From: Chondrilla cf. caribensis
Lineage: Eukaryota; Porifera; Demospongiae; Chondrillida; Chondrillidae
Length of the DNA stretch: 64,000 nt
Assembly (NCBI GenBank): GCA_964020155.1
Contig: OZ026550.1
Coordinates: 3,473,852-3,537,851, forward strand
Reading direction: 5' to 3'
The notes under the pieces are model-generated. The model saw only the letters and a program-made list of their open reading frames with translations. It was not told the DNA's origin and did no database searches. Of the stretch, positions 10,171 through 22,975 are shown piece after piece. The position numbers were made by a program, and so were the translations under genes. How positions within the stretch are numbered: the first letter of the stretch is position 1; each line of letters begins with the position of its first letter.

Positions 10171-13100
10171 CAGGGCGTGTCAACTTGAAATTTAACACAG
10201 ACCTAGCTGAGGCATTGAACTAAATTATGAAACAATTCCCATCTCAATATGTGACCCGTAACACCAGCTACATTTGGAGGTGCTTAATATTTTTTCAATG
10301 TATGGGAGAGTATAGGAGAGAAAATGCTAAGCACCTTTTTGCATTGCTCAAGGGAAGGGGGCGTGTCAACTTGATATTATACACATACCTAGCTGAGGCA
10401 TTGAACTAAATTATGAAACAATTCCCATCTCAATAGATGGCTCATAACCCCAGTTACATTCGGAGGTGCTTAATATTTTTTCAATGTATGGGAGAGTATA
10501 TTTAGGAGAGAAAACGCTAAGCACCTTTTTGCATAGCTCATGAGGCAGAGGGCGTGTCAACTTGAAATTTTACACAGACCTAGCTGGGGCATTGAACTAA
10601 ACTATGAAACAATTCCCATCTCAATAGATGGCTCGTAACCCCAGTTACATTCGGGGGTGCTTAATATTTTTTCAAAGTATGGGAGAGTATATGTAGGAGA
10701 GAAAACGCTAAGCACCTTTTTGCATTGCTCAAGGGAAGGGGGCGTGTCAACTTGATATTATACACATACCTAGCTGAGGCATTGAACTAAACTATGAAAC
10801 AATTCCCATCTCAATATGTGACCCGTAACACCAGCTACATTTGGAGGTGCTTAATATTTTTTCAATGTATTGGAGAGTATAGGAGAGTAAATGCTAAGCA
10901 CCTTTTTGCATTGCTCAAGGGAAGGGGGCGTGTCAACTTGATATTATACACAGACCTAGCTGAGGCATTGAACTAAATTATGAAACAATTCCCATCTCAA
11001 TATGTGACCCGTAACACCAGCTACATTTGGAGGTGCTTAATATTTTTTCAATGTATGGGAGAGTATAGGAGAGTAAATGCTAAGCACCTTTTTGCATTGC
11101 TCAAGGGAAGGGGGCGTGTCAACTTGATATTATACACATACCTAGCTGAGGCATTGAACTAAATTATGAAACAATTCCCATCTCAATAGATGGCTCGTAA
11201 CCCCAGTTACATTCGGAGGTGCTTAATATTTTTCAATGTATGGGAGAGTATAGGAGAGAAAATGCTAAGCACCTTTTTGCATAGCTCATGGGAAGGGGGC
11301 GTGTAAACTTGATATTTTACACAGACCTAGCTGGGGGATTGAACTAAATTCCGAAACAATTCCCATCTCAATAGCTGACCTGTAACACCAGCTACATTCG
11401 GAGGTGCTTAATATTTCTTCAATGTATGGGAGAGTATGGGAGAGAAAATGTTAAGCACCTTTTTGCATAGGTCATGGGGGAGGGGGCGTGTCAACTTGAT
11501 ATAATACACAGACCTAGCTGAGGCATTGAACTAAATTCCGAAACAATTCCCATCTCAATAGATGGCTCGTAACCCCAATTACATTCGGAGGTGCTTAATA
11601 TTTTTTCAATGTATGAGAGAGTATAGGAGAGAAAATGCTAAGCACCTTTTTGCATAACTCATGGGGGGAGGGGGCATGTCAACTTGAAAATTTACACAGA
11701 CCTAGCTGAGGACATAAACTAATTTCTGAAACAATTCCTATCTCAATAGCTGACCTGTAACACCAGCTACATTCGGAGGTGCTTAATATTTTTCAATGTA
11801 TGGGAGAGTATAGGAGAGAAAATGCTAAGCACCTTTTTGCATAGGTCATGGGGGAGGGGGCGTGTCAACTTGAAAAGTTACACAGACCTAGCTGGGGCAT
11901 TGAACTAAATTTTGAAACAATTCCCATCTCAATAGATGGATCGTAACCCCAGTAACATTCGGAGGTGCTTAATAATTTTCAATGTATGGAAGAGTATAGG
12001 AGAGAAAATGCTAAGCACTTTTTTGCATAGCTCATGGGAAGAGGGCGTGTAAACTTGATATTATACACAGACCTAGCTGGGGGATTGAACTAAATTATGA
12101 AACAATTCCCATCTCAATAGATGGCTCGTAACCCCAGTTACATTCGGAGGTGCTTAATATTTTTCAATGTATGGGAGAGTATAGGAGAGAAAATGCTAAG
12201 CACATTTTTGCATAGCTCATGGGAAGGGGGCGTGTAAACTTGATATTTTACACAGACCTAGCTGGGGGATTGAACTAAATTCCGAAACAATTCCCATCTC
12301 AATAGCTGACCTGTAACACCAGCTACATTCGGAGGTGCTTAATATTTCTTCAATGTATGGGAGAGTATGGGAGAGAAAATGTTAAGCACCTTTTTGCATA
12401 GGTCATGGGGGAGGGGGCGTGTCAACTTGATATAATACACAGACCTAGCTGAGGCATTGAACTAAATTCTGAAACAATTCCCATCTCAATAGATGGCTCG
12501 TAACCCCAGTTACATTCGGAGGTGCTTAATATATTTTCAATGTATGGGAGAGTATAGGAGAGAAAATGCTAAGCACCTTTTTGCATAACTCATGGGGGAG
12601 GGGGCATGTCAACTTGAAAATTTACACAGACCTAGCTGAGGACATAAACTAATTTCTGAAACAATTCCCATCTCAATAGCTGACCTGTAACACCAGCTAC
12701 ATTCGGAGGTGCTTAATATTTTTCAATGTATGGGAGAGTATAGGAGAGAAAATGCTAAGCACCTTTTTGCATAGGTCATGGGGGAGGGGGCGTGTCAACT
12801 TGAAATTTTACACAGACCTAGCTGAGGCATTGAACTAAACTATAAAACAATTCCCATCTCAATATGTGACCCGTAACACCAGCTACATTCGGAGGTGCTT
12901 AATATTTTTTCAATGTATTGGAGAGTATAGGAGAGAAAATGCTAAGCACCTTTTTGCATAGCTCATGGGGGAGGGGGCGTGTCAACTTGAAATTTTACAC
13001 AGACCTAGCTGAGGCATTGAACTAAATTCTGAAACAATTCCCATCTCAATAGATGGCTCGTAACCCCAGTTACATTCGGAGGTGCTTAATATTTTTTCAA

Positions 13101-16006
13101 TGTATGGGAGAGTATAGGAGAGAAAATGCTAAGCACATTTTTGCATAACTCATGGGAAGGGGGCGTGTGAACTTGATATTTTACACAGACCTAGCTGGGA
13201 GATTGAACTAAATTCTGAAACAATTCCCATCTCAATAGCTGACCTGTAACACCAGCTACATTCGGAGGTGCTTGATATTTCTTCAATGTATGGGAGAGTA
13301 TAGGAGAGAAAATGCTAAGCACCTTTTTGCATAGGTCATGGGGGAGGGGGCATGTCAACTTGAAATTTTACACAGACCTAGCTGGGGCATTGAACTAAAT
13401 TCCGAAACAATTCCCATCTCAATAGATGGCTCGTAACCCCAGTTACATTCGGAGATGCTTAATATTTTCAATGTATGGGAGAGTATAGGAGAGAAAACGC
13501 TAAGCACCTTTTTGCATAGGTCATGGGGGAGGGGGCGTGTCAACTTGAAATGTTACACAGACCTAACTGCGGACATAAACTAAATTCTGAAACAATTCCC
13601 ATCTCAATAGATGGATCGTAACCCCAGCTACATTCGGAGGTGCTTAATATTTTTTCAATGTATGGGAGAGTATAGGAGAGAAAACGCTAAGCACCTTTTT
13701 GCATAGGTCATGGGGGAGGGGGCGTGTCAACTTGAAAAGTTACAAAGACCTAGCTGGGGCATTGAACTAAATTATGAAACAATTCCCATCTCAATAGATG
13801 GATCGTAACCCCAGTTACATTCGGAGATGCTTAATATTTTCAATGTATGGGAGAGTATAGGAGAGAAAATGCTAAGCACCTTTTTGCATAGCTCATGGGG
13901 GAGGGGGCGTGTCAACTTGAAATTTTACACAGACCTAGCTGGGGGATTGAACTAAACTATGAAACAATTCCCATCTCAATAGATGGCTTGTAATCCCAGT
14001 TACATTCGGAGGTGCTTAATATTTTTTCAATGTATGGGAGAATATATGTAGGAGAGAAAAACGCTAAGCACCTTTTTGCATAGCTCATGGGGGAGGGGGC
14101 ATGTCAACTTGAAAATTCACACAGACCTAGCTGAGGCATTGAACTAAATTCCGAAACAATTCCCATCTCAATAGATGGCTCGTAACCCCAGTTACATTCG
14201 GAGGTGCTTAATATTTTCAATGTATGGGAGAGTACATATAGGAGAGAAAATGCTAAGCACCTTTTTGCATAGGTCATGGGGGAGGGGGCGTGTCAACTTG
14301 AAATTTTACACAGACCTAGCTGCGGACATGAACTAAATTCTGAAATGATTCCAATCTCAATAGATGGCTCGTAACCCCAGTTACATTCGGAGGTGCTTAA
14401 TATTTCTCAATGTATGGGAGAGTATAGGAGAGAAAACGCTAAGCATATTTTTGCATAGCTCATGGGGGACGGGCGTGTCAACTTGATATTATACCCAGAC
14501 CTAGCTGAGGCATTGAACTAAATTCTAAAACAATTCCCATCTCAATAGATGACCTGTAACCCCAGTTACATTCAGAGGTGCTTAACATTTTTTCAATGTA
14601 TGGGAGAGTATATGTAGGAGAGAAAACGCTAAGCACCTTTTTGCATAGCTCATGGGGGAGGGGGCATGTCAACTTGAAAAGTTACACAGACCTAGCTGAG
14701 GCATTGAACTAAACTATGAAACAATTCCCATCTCAATAGATGGCTTGTAATGCCAGTTACATTCGGAGGTGCTTAATATTTTTTCAATGTATGGGAGAGT
14801 ATATGTAGGAGAGAAAACGCTAAGCACCTTTTTGAATAGCTCATGGGAAGGGGGCGTGTCAGCTTGATATTATACACAGACCTAGCTGCGGACATGAACT
14901 AAATTCTAAAACGACTCCCATCTCAATAGATGGCTCGTAACCCCAGTTACATTCGGAGGTGCTTAATATTTTTCAATGTATGGGAGAGTATAGGAGAGAA
15001 AATGCTAAGCACATTTTGCATAGCTCAAGAGGCAGAGGGCGTGTCAACTTGACATTTTACACAGACATAGCTGAGGCATTGAACTAAATTCTGAAACAAT
15101 TCCCATCTCAATAGATGGCTCGTAACCCCAGTTACATTCGGAGGTGCTTAATATTTTTTCAATGTATGAGAGAGTATAGGAGAGAAAATGCTAAGCACCT
15201 TTTTGCATAGCTCATGAGGCAGAGGGCGTGTCAACTTGAAATTTTACACAGACCTATCTGAGGCATTGAACTAAACTATGAAACAATTCCCATCTCAATA
15301 GATGGCTCGTAACCCCAGTTACATTCGGAGGTGCTAAATATTTTTTCAATGTATGGGAGAGTATAGGAGAGAAAACGCTAAGCACCTTTTTGCATAGGTC
15401 ATGGGGGAGGGGGCGTGTCAACTTGAAATGTTACACAGACCTAGCTGCAGACATGAACTAAATTCTGAAACAATTCCCATCTCAATAGATGGCTCGTAAC
15501 CCCAGTTACATTCGGAGGTGCTTAATATTTTTCAATGTATGGGAGAGTATAGGAGAGAAAACGCTAAGCACCTTTTTGCATAGCTCATGGGGGAGGGGGC
15601 GTGTCAACTTGAAATTTTACACAGACCTATCTGAGGCATTGAACTAAACTATGAAACAATTCCCATCTCAATATGTGACCCGTAACACCAGCTTCATTCG
15701 GAGGCGCTTGATATTTTTTCAATGTATGGGAGAGTATGGGAGAGAAAATGTTAAGCACCTTTTTGCAGAGCTCATGGGAAGGGGGCGTGTCAACTTGATA
15801 TTATACACAGACCTAGCTGGGGCATTGAACTAAATTCTGAAACAATTCCCATCTCAATAGATGGCTCGTAACCCCAGTTACATTCGGAGGTGCTTAATAT
15901 TTTTTCAATGTATTGGAGAGTATAGGAGAGAAAACGCTAAGCACCTTTTTGCATAGCTCATGGGGGAGGGGGCGTGTCAACTTTAAATTTTAGCCAGACC
16001 TAGCTG
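10171..16006. repeat. Satellite A: about 31 tandem units of 185-191 bp
   Basis: Successive units start near 10226, 10412, 10603, 10794, 10980 and 11166 (anchor GAAACAATTCCCATCTCAAT), giving periods of 185-191. The extra bases come from GTATATGTAGGAG against GTATAGGAG. Each unit carries a 9-bp inverted repeat, AGGTGCTTA and TAAGCACCT, about 40-45 bases apart, so it can fold as a hairpin. Units alternate between variants (CAATAGATGGCTC, CAATATGTGACCC, CAATAGCTGACC), hinting at higher-order structure; 11166-11700 resembles 12100-12640. Short frames of 60 or so codons in single units come from the period being a multiple of three and are not genes. Confidence 0.95.
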
Positions 16007-17545
16007 AGACACACTCCTAGAATTAATACGGTCCTTTTCATAACAAAAATGATAGGTTTTGTTGCTCATGAAAATTCTCCCAGGTGTCCATATGGCACAT
16101 AGCATTATACATTTGTATATACATTTCAATATAAGTGTAATACGCCTTGTGGTGTTCACTCAGGTGAGTTGACACCACGTTGCTGGTCACCAAGGGCTGC
16201 CCAGTGTTCGTGCCAAACTCATCAACACAATTTGGGATGCATGTATATTATCCTGAGTGTGCTATAGACCTCGTGGTGACAAGCAAAAAATGTCAATTTT
16301 TATGCTTGTCACCACGGCCTCTCTAGTGTGCACATAATGCATCATACATCTAATACGAATGCACGGACACACTCCTGGAACTAATAGGGTCCTTTTGATA
16401 ACAAAAATGATAGGTTTTGTTGCTTATGAAAATTCTACCAGGTGTCCATATGGCACATAGCATTATACATTTGCATGTACATTTCAATATAAGTTTAATA
16501 CGACTTGTGGTGTTCACTCAGGTGAGTTCACACCACGTTGGTGATCACCAAGGGCTGCCCAGTGTCCGTGACAAACTCACCAACACAATTTGGGATGCAT
16601 ACATATTGTCCTGAGTGTGCTATAGACCTCATGGTGACAAGCAAAAAATGTCAATTTTTATGCTTGTCACCACGGCCTCTCCTGTGTGCACGTAATGCAT
16701 CATACATCTAATACGAATGCACGGACACACTCATGGAACTAATAGGGTCCTTTTGATAACAAAAATGATAGGTTTTGTTGCTTATGAAAATTCTCTCAGG
16801 TGTCCATATGACACATAGCATTATACATTTGTATGTACATTTCAATATAAGTGTAATACGACTTGTGGTGTTCAGCGAGGTGATTTGACACCACGTTGCT
16901 GGTCACCAAGGGCTGCCCAGTGTCTGTACTAAACTCATCAACACAATTTGGGATGCATACAAATTGTCCTGAGTGTGCTATAGACCTCATGGTGACAAGC
17001 AAAAAAATGTCAATTTTTATGCTTGTCACCACGGCCTCTCCTGTGTGCACATAATGCATCATAGATCTAATACGAATGCGCGGACACACTCCTGGAACTA
17101 ATAGGGTCCTTTTGATAACAAAAATGATAGGTTTTGTTGCTCATGAAAATTCTCTCAGGTGTCCATATGGCACATAGCATAGTACATTTGTATGTACATT
17201 TCAATATAAGTGTAATACGACTTGTGGTGTTCACTGAGGATATTTGACACCACGTTGCTGGTCACCAAGGGCTGCCCAGTATCCGTGCCAAACTCACCAA
17301 CACAATTTGGAATGCATACAAATCGTCCTGAGTGTGCTATAGACCTCGTGGTGACAAGCAAAAAAATGTCAATTTTTATGCTGTCACCACGGCCTCTCCT
17401 GTGTGCACATAATGCATCGTAGATCTAATACGAATGCACGGACACACTCCTGGAACTAATACGATCCTTTTGATGACAAAATGATAGGTTTTGTTGCAGA
17501 TCAAATACTCTGCCAGGTGTCTATATGGCACATAGCATTAAACAT
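16007..17545. repeat. Satellite B: four units of 358-359 bp plus a partial fifth
   Basis: Units begin with GACACACTCC-like sequence at 16007, 16366, 16724, 17083 and 17441 (the last is cut after about 105 bases). Each contains a strong hairpin (16272-16316 in unit 1): arms CGTGGTGACAAGCA and TGCTTGTCACCACG around an A/T-rich loop that can pair further. A second, weaker inverted repeat lies at GTGGTGTTCACTC...GAGTTGACACCAC. No ORF is supported. Confidence 0.95.
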
Positions 17546-18479
17546 TTTACGTATGGGAGAATATAGGAGAGAAAATGCTAAGCACCTATTTGCATAGTTC
17601 ATGGGGGAGGGGGTGTGTCAACGTGATACTTTAAAGAGAACTAGCTGCAGACATGAACTAACTTCTGAAACAATTACCATCTCACTAGGTGGCTTGTAAG
17701 CCCAGTTACATTTGTCGGTGTTTAATAATTTTTCAATGTATGGGAGAATATAGGAAAGAAAAAGCTAAGCACCTTTTTGCATAGCTCATGGGGGAAGGAA
17801 CATGTCAACTTGATATTTTAGATAGACCTAGCTGGGGCATTGAACTAAATTCTGAAATAATTCCCATATCAATAGGTGACCCGTAACCCTAGTTACATTC
17901 GGAGGTGTTTAGTATTTTTTTCAATGTATGGGAGAGTACGTATGGGAGAGAATAGGATAGAAGAATGCTAAGCACCTTCTTGAATATTACATGGGAAAGG
18001 GGCTCGTCAATTTGATATTTTTTCCAGACTCAGCTATAGAGGTGAATATGGAACAATTCCAATCTCTGTATGTGGCCACTAACCCTTGCTTCATTCAGAG
18101 GTGCTTAATAATATTAATAATAATTATATATATTATAATATTATATATTTTAATGTATGTGAAGGCATGCGTAGGAGATATTCCGCTAAGCACCTTCTTG
18201 TATAGCTCATGAAAAGGGTGCATGTCAACATGATATTTTAGGGAGAATTAGCTATGTCCATATATTAACTTGTGAAACAATTTCAATCTCCATACGCAGT
18301 ACTTAACCCTTGCTACATTCAGAGGTGCTTAATAATTATTTTTTATGTATGGGAAGGTCTAGGGGAAATAACACTAAGCACCTTCTTTCATAGCTCATGG
18401 CAGAGAGGGTGCATTAACATGATAATTCTGTCAGACCTAGCTGGGGACACTAACTAACTTATGAATCTTTTCCCTTCTG
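17546..18479. repeat. Diverged satellite A units
   Basis: Five or so units of the satellite A family with many substitutions, for example GAGGTGCTTAATAA and GCTAAGCACCTTC. They are clearly older or less homogenised than 10171-16006. One has an expanded TAATAATTATATA stretch (18105-18150). Confidence 0.85.
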
Positions 18480-18860
18480 CATTATACTTTTGTATGTACA
18501 TTCCAATATAAGTGTATTATGCCTTGTGGTAATAGCTCAGGTGATTTCACATTCCATTTCTGGTCACCAATGGCTGTCAAGTGTCCATGCCAAACTCAAC
18601 AACACAATTTTGGATGCATACACACCGTCTTGTGTGTGCTATAGGCCTCGTGGTGACAAGAAAAAAGTTGTCAATTTTTTCCTTGTCACCACGGCCGCTC
18701 CTGTGTGTACGTGTTGCATCATAGCACAAATACGGATGTATGGACACACTCCTAGAATCAGTACGGTCCTTCTGATATCAAAAATGATGCGTTTTGTTGC
18801 CCATCAAAAGTCCTCTCAAGTGTCTACGTATATGGCACATATAGTATTGCATAATATGTT
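18480..18860. repeat. Diverged satellite B unit
   Basis: One satellite B unit, rotated relative to the main array and considerably mutated. Its main hairpin (18649-18693) keeps both arms while the loop sequence has changed. Confidence 0.85.
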
Positions 18861-18869
18861 GTCCTTAAC

Positions 18870-19170
18870 TCTTGCTACATGCGGAGGTGCGCAATAATTT
18901 TTAATGCATGGGAAGGTATGGGAGAAATTCCACTAAGCACCTTCTTTCGTAGCTCATGGGAGAGGGGTGTGTCAACATGATATTTCGGCCAGATTTAATT
19001 AAGAAGGTGCTTATTTTTTCCTCTATATCCTTCCATCCAGTAAATGATTTTAGGTACCTCTGAATGTAGCTATGTAGGGTTAGGGGCCACATATGGAGAT
19101 GGAAATTGTTCATAATTCATAAATTAGTTTTCATCCACAGCTAGATCTGGCTGAAATAGCATGTCGACAT
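18870..19170. repeat. Satellite A units in inverted arrangement
   Basis: 18870-19000 reads forward like satellite A. From about 19003 (AAGAAGGTGCTTATTTTTTC) to 19160 the sequence matches it in reverse complement, with CTCTGAATGTAGCTATGTAG opposite CTACATTCAGAGG. This gives a head-to-head pair. Confidence 0.75.
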
Positions 19171-19552
19171 GCCACCTCTCCCTTCCCATTTTCTCCTATT
19201 TTTCCCCTACATTTGGTGTACAGATTTGGTGTGCCTTTCAAGATACTTGCAAGCACATTGCACTTTTTAAAATGATTATCAAATTTCGAAATAACAGAAA
19301 GAACATTACATCTTACATACAAAAGGTGCGAAGAAGAAAATGAATGTATACAATGAACTAAAAAAATCAGTTGCTTGAAAACTGGTTAATCCGCATATCC
19401 TCTTGTCTCCAACAAAATAGTGTTCTCCAGTACCTTAGTGACAAGCGTATAGTGTGAGAATTGGGAAGAGAATGTTCCCAGCCCACTTGCCAGTGTCCTC
19501 AAAGCTTTCGCGTAGCCCTAGCAAGAAACACAAGCAAGGACCAATATGTACG

Positions 19553-19639
<87 letters not shown>

Positions 19640-19929
19640 CAGTATTAACCCATGGGCCCTTATACACAATGTAATTGTTGCCACATTTGATAGTTGCAGG
19701 ATACACATCAGTGGTGAACAAAGGATCTAGTAAAGGAGGCCCCCATACAGATGTTGTAGTTAGAGAGTTAAGACTTGAGAGAATAGCTAGATATTGAACT
19801 GCTCACTGTAAGCTGCAGTAGCTGATCAAGGGATTCACAATGGAGGGTCCCTTACAACTGGTGTGATGTGTAGAATAAAAACCTGACAGAATAGCTGAAC
19901 ATTTATATTTACACTGAATATATGTTCCT
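19171..19929. other. Non-satellite island with (CA)n
   Basis: Unique sequence within the satellite block. A (CA)n microsatellite spans 19554-19637. No exon seen. Confidence 0.6.
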
Positions 19930-20400
19930 AAATTTTAGCCCTACAGACATTAACTCAATTCTGAAACAATTCCCATCTCAATAGGTGGCTTATAACCCCA
20001 GTTATATACGGAGGTGCTTAATATTCTTTCAATGTACTGTATGAGAGAGTATAGGAGAGAAAATGCCAAACACCTTTTTGCATAGCTCATGGGGGAGGTG
20101 GTGTGTCAACATGATATTTTAACCAGACCTAGCTGGGGCATTGAACTAAATTCTGAAACAATTTTCATCTCAATATGTGACCCGTAACACCAGCTACATT
20201 CGGAGGTGCTTAACACTTTTTCAATGTATGGGAGAGTATACGTAGGAGAGAAAATGTTAAGCACCTTTTTGCATAGCTCATGGGGGAGAGGGCATGTCAA
20301 CTTGAAATTTTACACAGACCTAGCTACGGACATGAACTAAATTATGAAACAATTCCCATCTCAATAGGTGGCTCGTAACCCCAGTTACATTCGGAGGGGC
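19930..20400. repeat. Terminal satellite A units
   Basis: About two and a half satellite A units ending abruptly at TTCGGAGG near 20399, where sequence matching 36140 onward begins. Confidence 0.85.
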
Positions 20401-21384
20401 ACTTTTAATACAGTTGTTAGGCATGATTAAATGTTTGCGTTTTTGTCATCAACCGAGTCAGAAGTGAATATTTTACATAGCTATTTATATCTAATAGAGG
20501 GTGGGCACATCCTGCAATATATATCCTGATGCCATGTCTAACTAGTGGAGCATACTTCCTACCCATTGGCAAGTACTTTATCACCTGGATGTGCCTTTTT
20601 GCTGCTCATCTGTGGATAGGTTTGCACACTATTCGTACCGATACCAAGGATAGAAAAATGCTATGACGTTAGAGGTCTGAACATATTATGTTTCTCAATA
20701 GCAGTTTGTACAAGAACTGGTTAAAAATGTCCAACGTTTGCATTTATGGTGTGTACAATATATTTGACGCATGGATTGGATATCCATTTCAAAGCAAATG
20801 GTACTACAGTTGTCAACTTCTGCAGTTACATAACATGTTCTGAAATATGTCGTTAAATTCTGTTTTAACAGTCCTCAACTATTTACTGTTTCACAGTAAT
20901 TTTATGTAAACTGTTTAGAAAATTAACAGTAATTATATATAAACACACAACTTTTGGGTATGCATAAAAACCCAATTTGGGGAGTTAACAAAAACCCAAA
21001 TTTGGGCTATTGTTACAGACACAAAACAAGCAACATTTATGTAAAATCAGAAGATTCTCTGGGATTATGTGGGACCCAAGCTTACTTTGTTCATAAATAG
21101 GGTGTCATTCAGATAGCTAGCAACTGGAATTTATTCAAACATGCCTGAACATGATTGTCACCACCCTAAGTTTCAGCTGTTTCAAGGGATTATTTGGATT
21201 AATGTTTACTATTAAAACCTGATAAATGTGATGAAACAGCTGAATATTCAGGTTAAGGCTTAATCAGAATTTAACCATCTAATTCAGAACATGTTACAGT
21301 AATTTCTATTCTATTACTGGAATCAAACAAGAGCCAAGCTCACTAGACGCAATGAAGTACAAATTAAATTTCAAACGGTGGAAT
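20401..21384. repeat. Duplicate of GS copy 3 intron sequence
   Basis: 20415-20830 matches 36145-36540 (shared TTTATATCTAATAGAGG and ATCCTGATGCCA). About 480 bases (20840-21310) have no counterpart at the other locus and hold short AT-rich direct and inverted repeats around AACAGTAATT. No exon seen. Confidence 0.65.
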
Positions 21385-21817
21385 ATTCCTCATCCCGACT
21401 AAATGCTAACCCACAAACATTTCACCACTAGCCCACACCACAGAAGAGTAATCGAATGTGTTTTCGATGTGGGCGAAGTTCCCACCCTTGAGCCGAATGC
21501 CCAGCCAGCCAAGCGGTTTGCCACAAATGCAAAAAGAAAGTCTGTAGGGACCAGCCTGAAAACTATTACCTTGATACTGTCTACACCGCTGGAGAAAATT
21601 CTGGACATCATATGTAAAAATCAATGGACAAACCAAGCCTTTCAAACTTGACACAGGAGCAAAGGTAACAGCTACAGTATTTTGCCAGAAACCTTTGAAT
21701 CCATCTATGGGGCACAGTTTTTTTTCAACCCAATTAGACCCTTTGTGGCCTGGATCGCAAGCCACTGAGAGTTTTAGGTATGGCTGAAGTCGAACTCAGT
21801 ATAGGGAAAGTATCAAG
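21385..21817 (+). mobile_element. Ty3/gypsy gag-protease relic
   Basis: The plus strand reads a degenerate zinc knuckle (CFRCG...), then a protease start, KPFKLDTGAKVTA, with the Asp-Thr-Gly catalytic triplet intact, followed by frameshifts. It parallels 36600-37050, where a deletion has removed the DTG. It ends at a junction with the glycosyltransferase flank at about 21817. Confidence 0.7.
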
Positions 21818-22063
21818 TAACTTACAAAATCAAGTGTAGGCTAAATCGACTTCCAGTGGTCACATGCAGTAGAGAGCAAGTGGAGGAAGTTGGACACACT
21901 GTGCAATAACACAATAAGGGTTTTTTGCTACGTTTGATTCATCTTTTGTTCAACCTTTTGACTTTTTGGAGCATTTAGAAACGCAGTTCTATCCTAAACG
22001 TCAGTGCTTGTCACAGTTCTCGTGTTGTGTTGCAGGCTTGTGTGTTTGTGTGTGTGTTTGTGT

Positions 22064-22118
<55 letters not shown>

Positions 22119-22230
22119 TGTGTGTGTGTACATGCTACAGAATGTTGCACATTAACACAGAGATTATTATGTGCATGCAAGTGCATCAGAATATTATGTA
22201 TAATAATATTATTATGTATAAATTGATAGT
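21818..22230. repeat. Glycosyltransferase upstream flank, second copy, with (GT)n
   Basis: Matches 26070-26830, including the (GT)n (22037-22130 here) and the sequence after it (ACATGCTACAGAATGTTG). No glycosyltransferase coding sequence is attached to this copy. Confidence 0.75.
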
Positions 22231-22297
22231 GTTGATTTTGTGTGTCCCCAAAGAGGAACAATGTCACAACATTGGCAAGAGATCAGAGATCAGATAC

Positions 22298-22387
22298 CTT
22301 GACCACTTTACGTCCTTCAATCTTCTCATCCATTTCAGACTTGCTAAGAAAAGGATTCCTGGAAAATAAGAGTTGATGTTAGCACTT

Positions 22388-22475
<88 letters not shown>

Positions 22476-22907
22476 GTAGTAGTGCATCAAATCATCATTT
22501 CACCTGATCTGCAGTCCAGAGTACTGTCACTACTTTACTACCATTGTCAGTTTCACTCAATTCATTCTTCCTCATCTCCAGTAGTTCACAGCCTTTTATC
22601 TGAGGATTTGACTTGGAGGGTTTTGTTCCCATGTGCCTTGTGGAGACCATCCAGTGTCAGTGATAGTTCTGGAGGGTTGGGAAATCAACACATGTACAAG
22701 AAGTTACTTTCAATGTACATACCTTTACATGTGTATGTACATGTGTATTTGCATACCGGAGCATTCAGTATTGGTATACGTACCATACTACACGCACAGT
22801 GTGCTAGTATATAACTGCTAGTAAATACCATAGTTACATACTCAGGGAGGTTAAGCTATCTCATACTGTACATGTACACATGACCCTCGATCCCCTCACA
22901 CACACAA

Positions 22908-22975
<68 letters not shown>

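Noticed and set aside
10227..15833. Repeated 60-codon ORFs (MKQFPSQYVTRNTS...) on the plus strand and similar ones on the minus strand
   Set aside because: They fall one per satellite A unit, are open because some units have lengths divisible by three, and are broken in most units. No splice or start context is kept.
10171..16006. Hammerhead ribozyme in satellite A units
   Set aside because: CTGAGGC followed by CTGAAAC looked suggestive, but the CTGANGA core and the required stem partners are not there.
22590..22668. Longer version of the coiled-coil gene exon using the strong CCCTCCAG acceptor
   Set aside because: Joined to the preceding exon (phase 0) it reads a stop within four codons; the shorter version from 22636 keeps the frame. 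Transcript data could overturn this.
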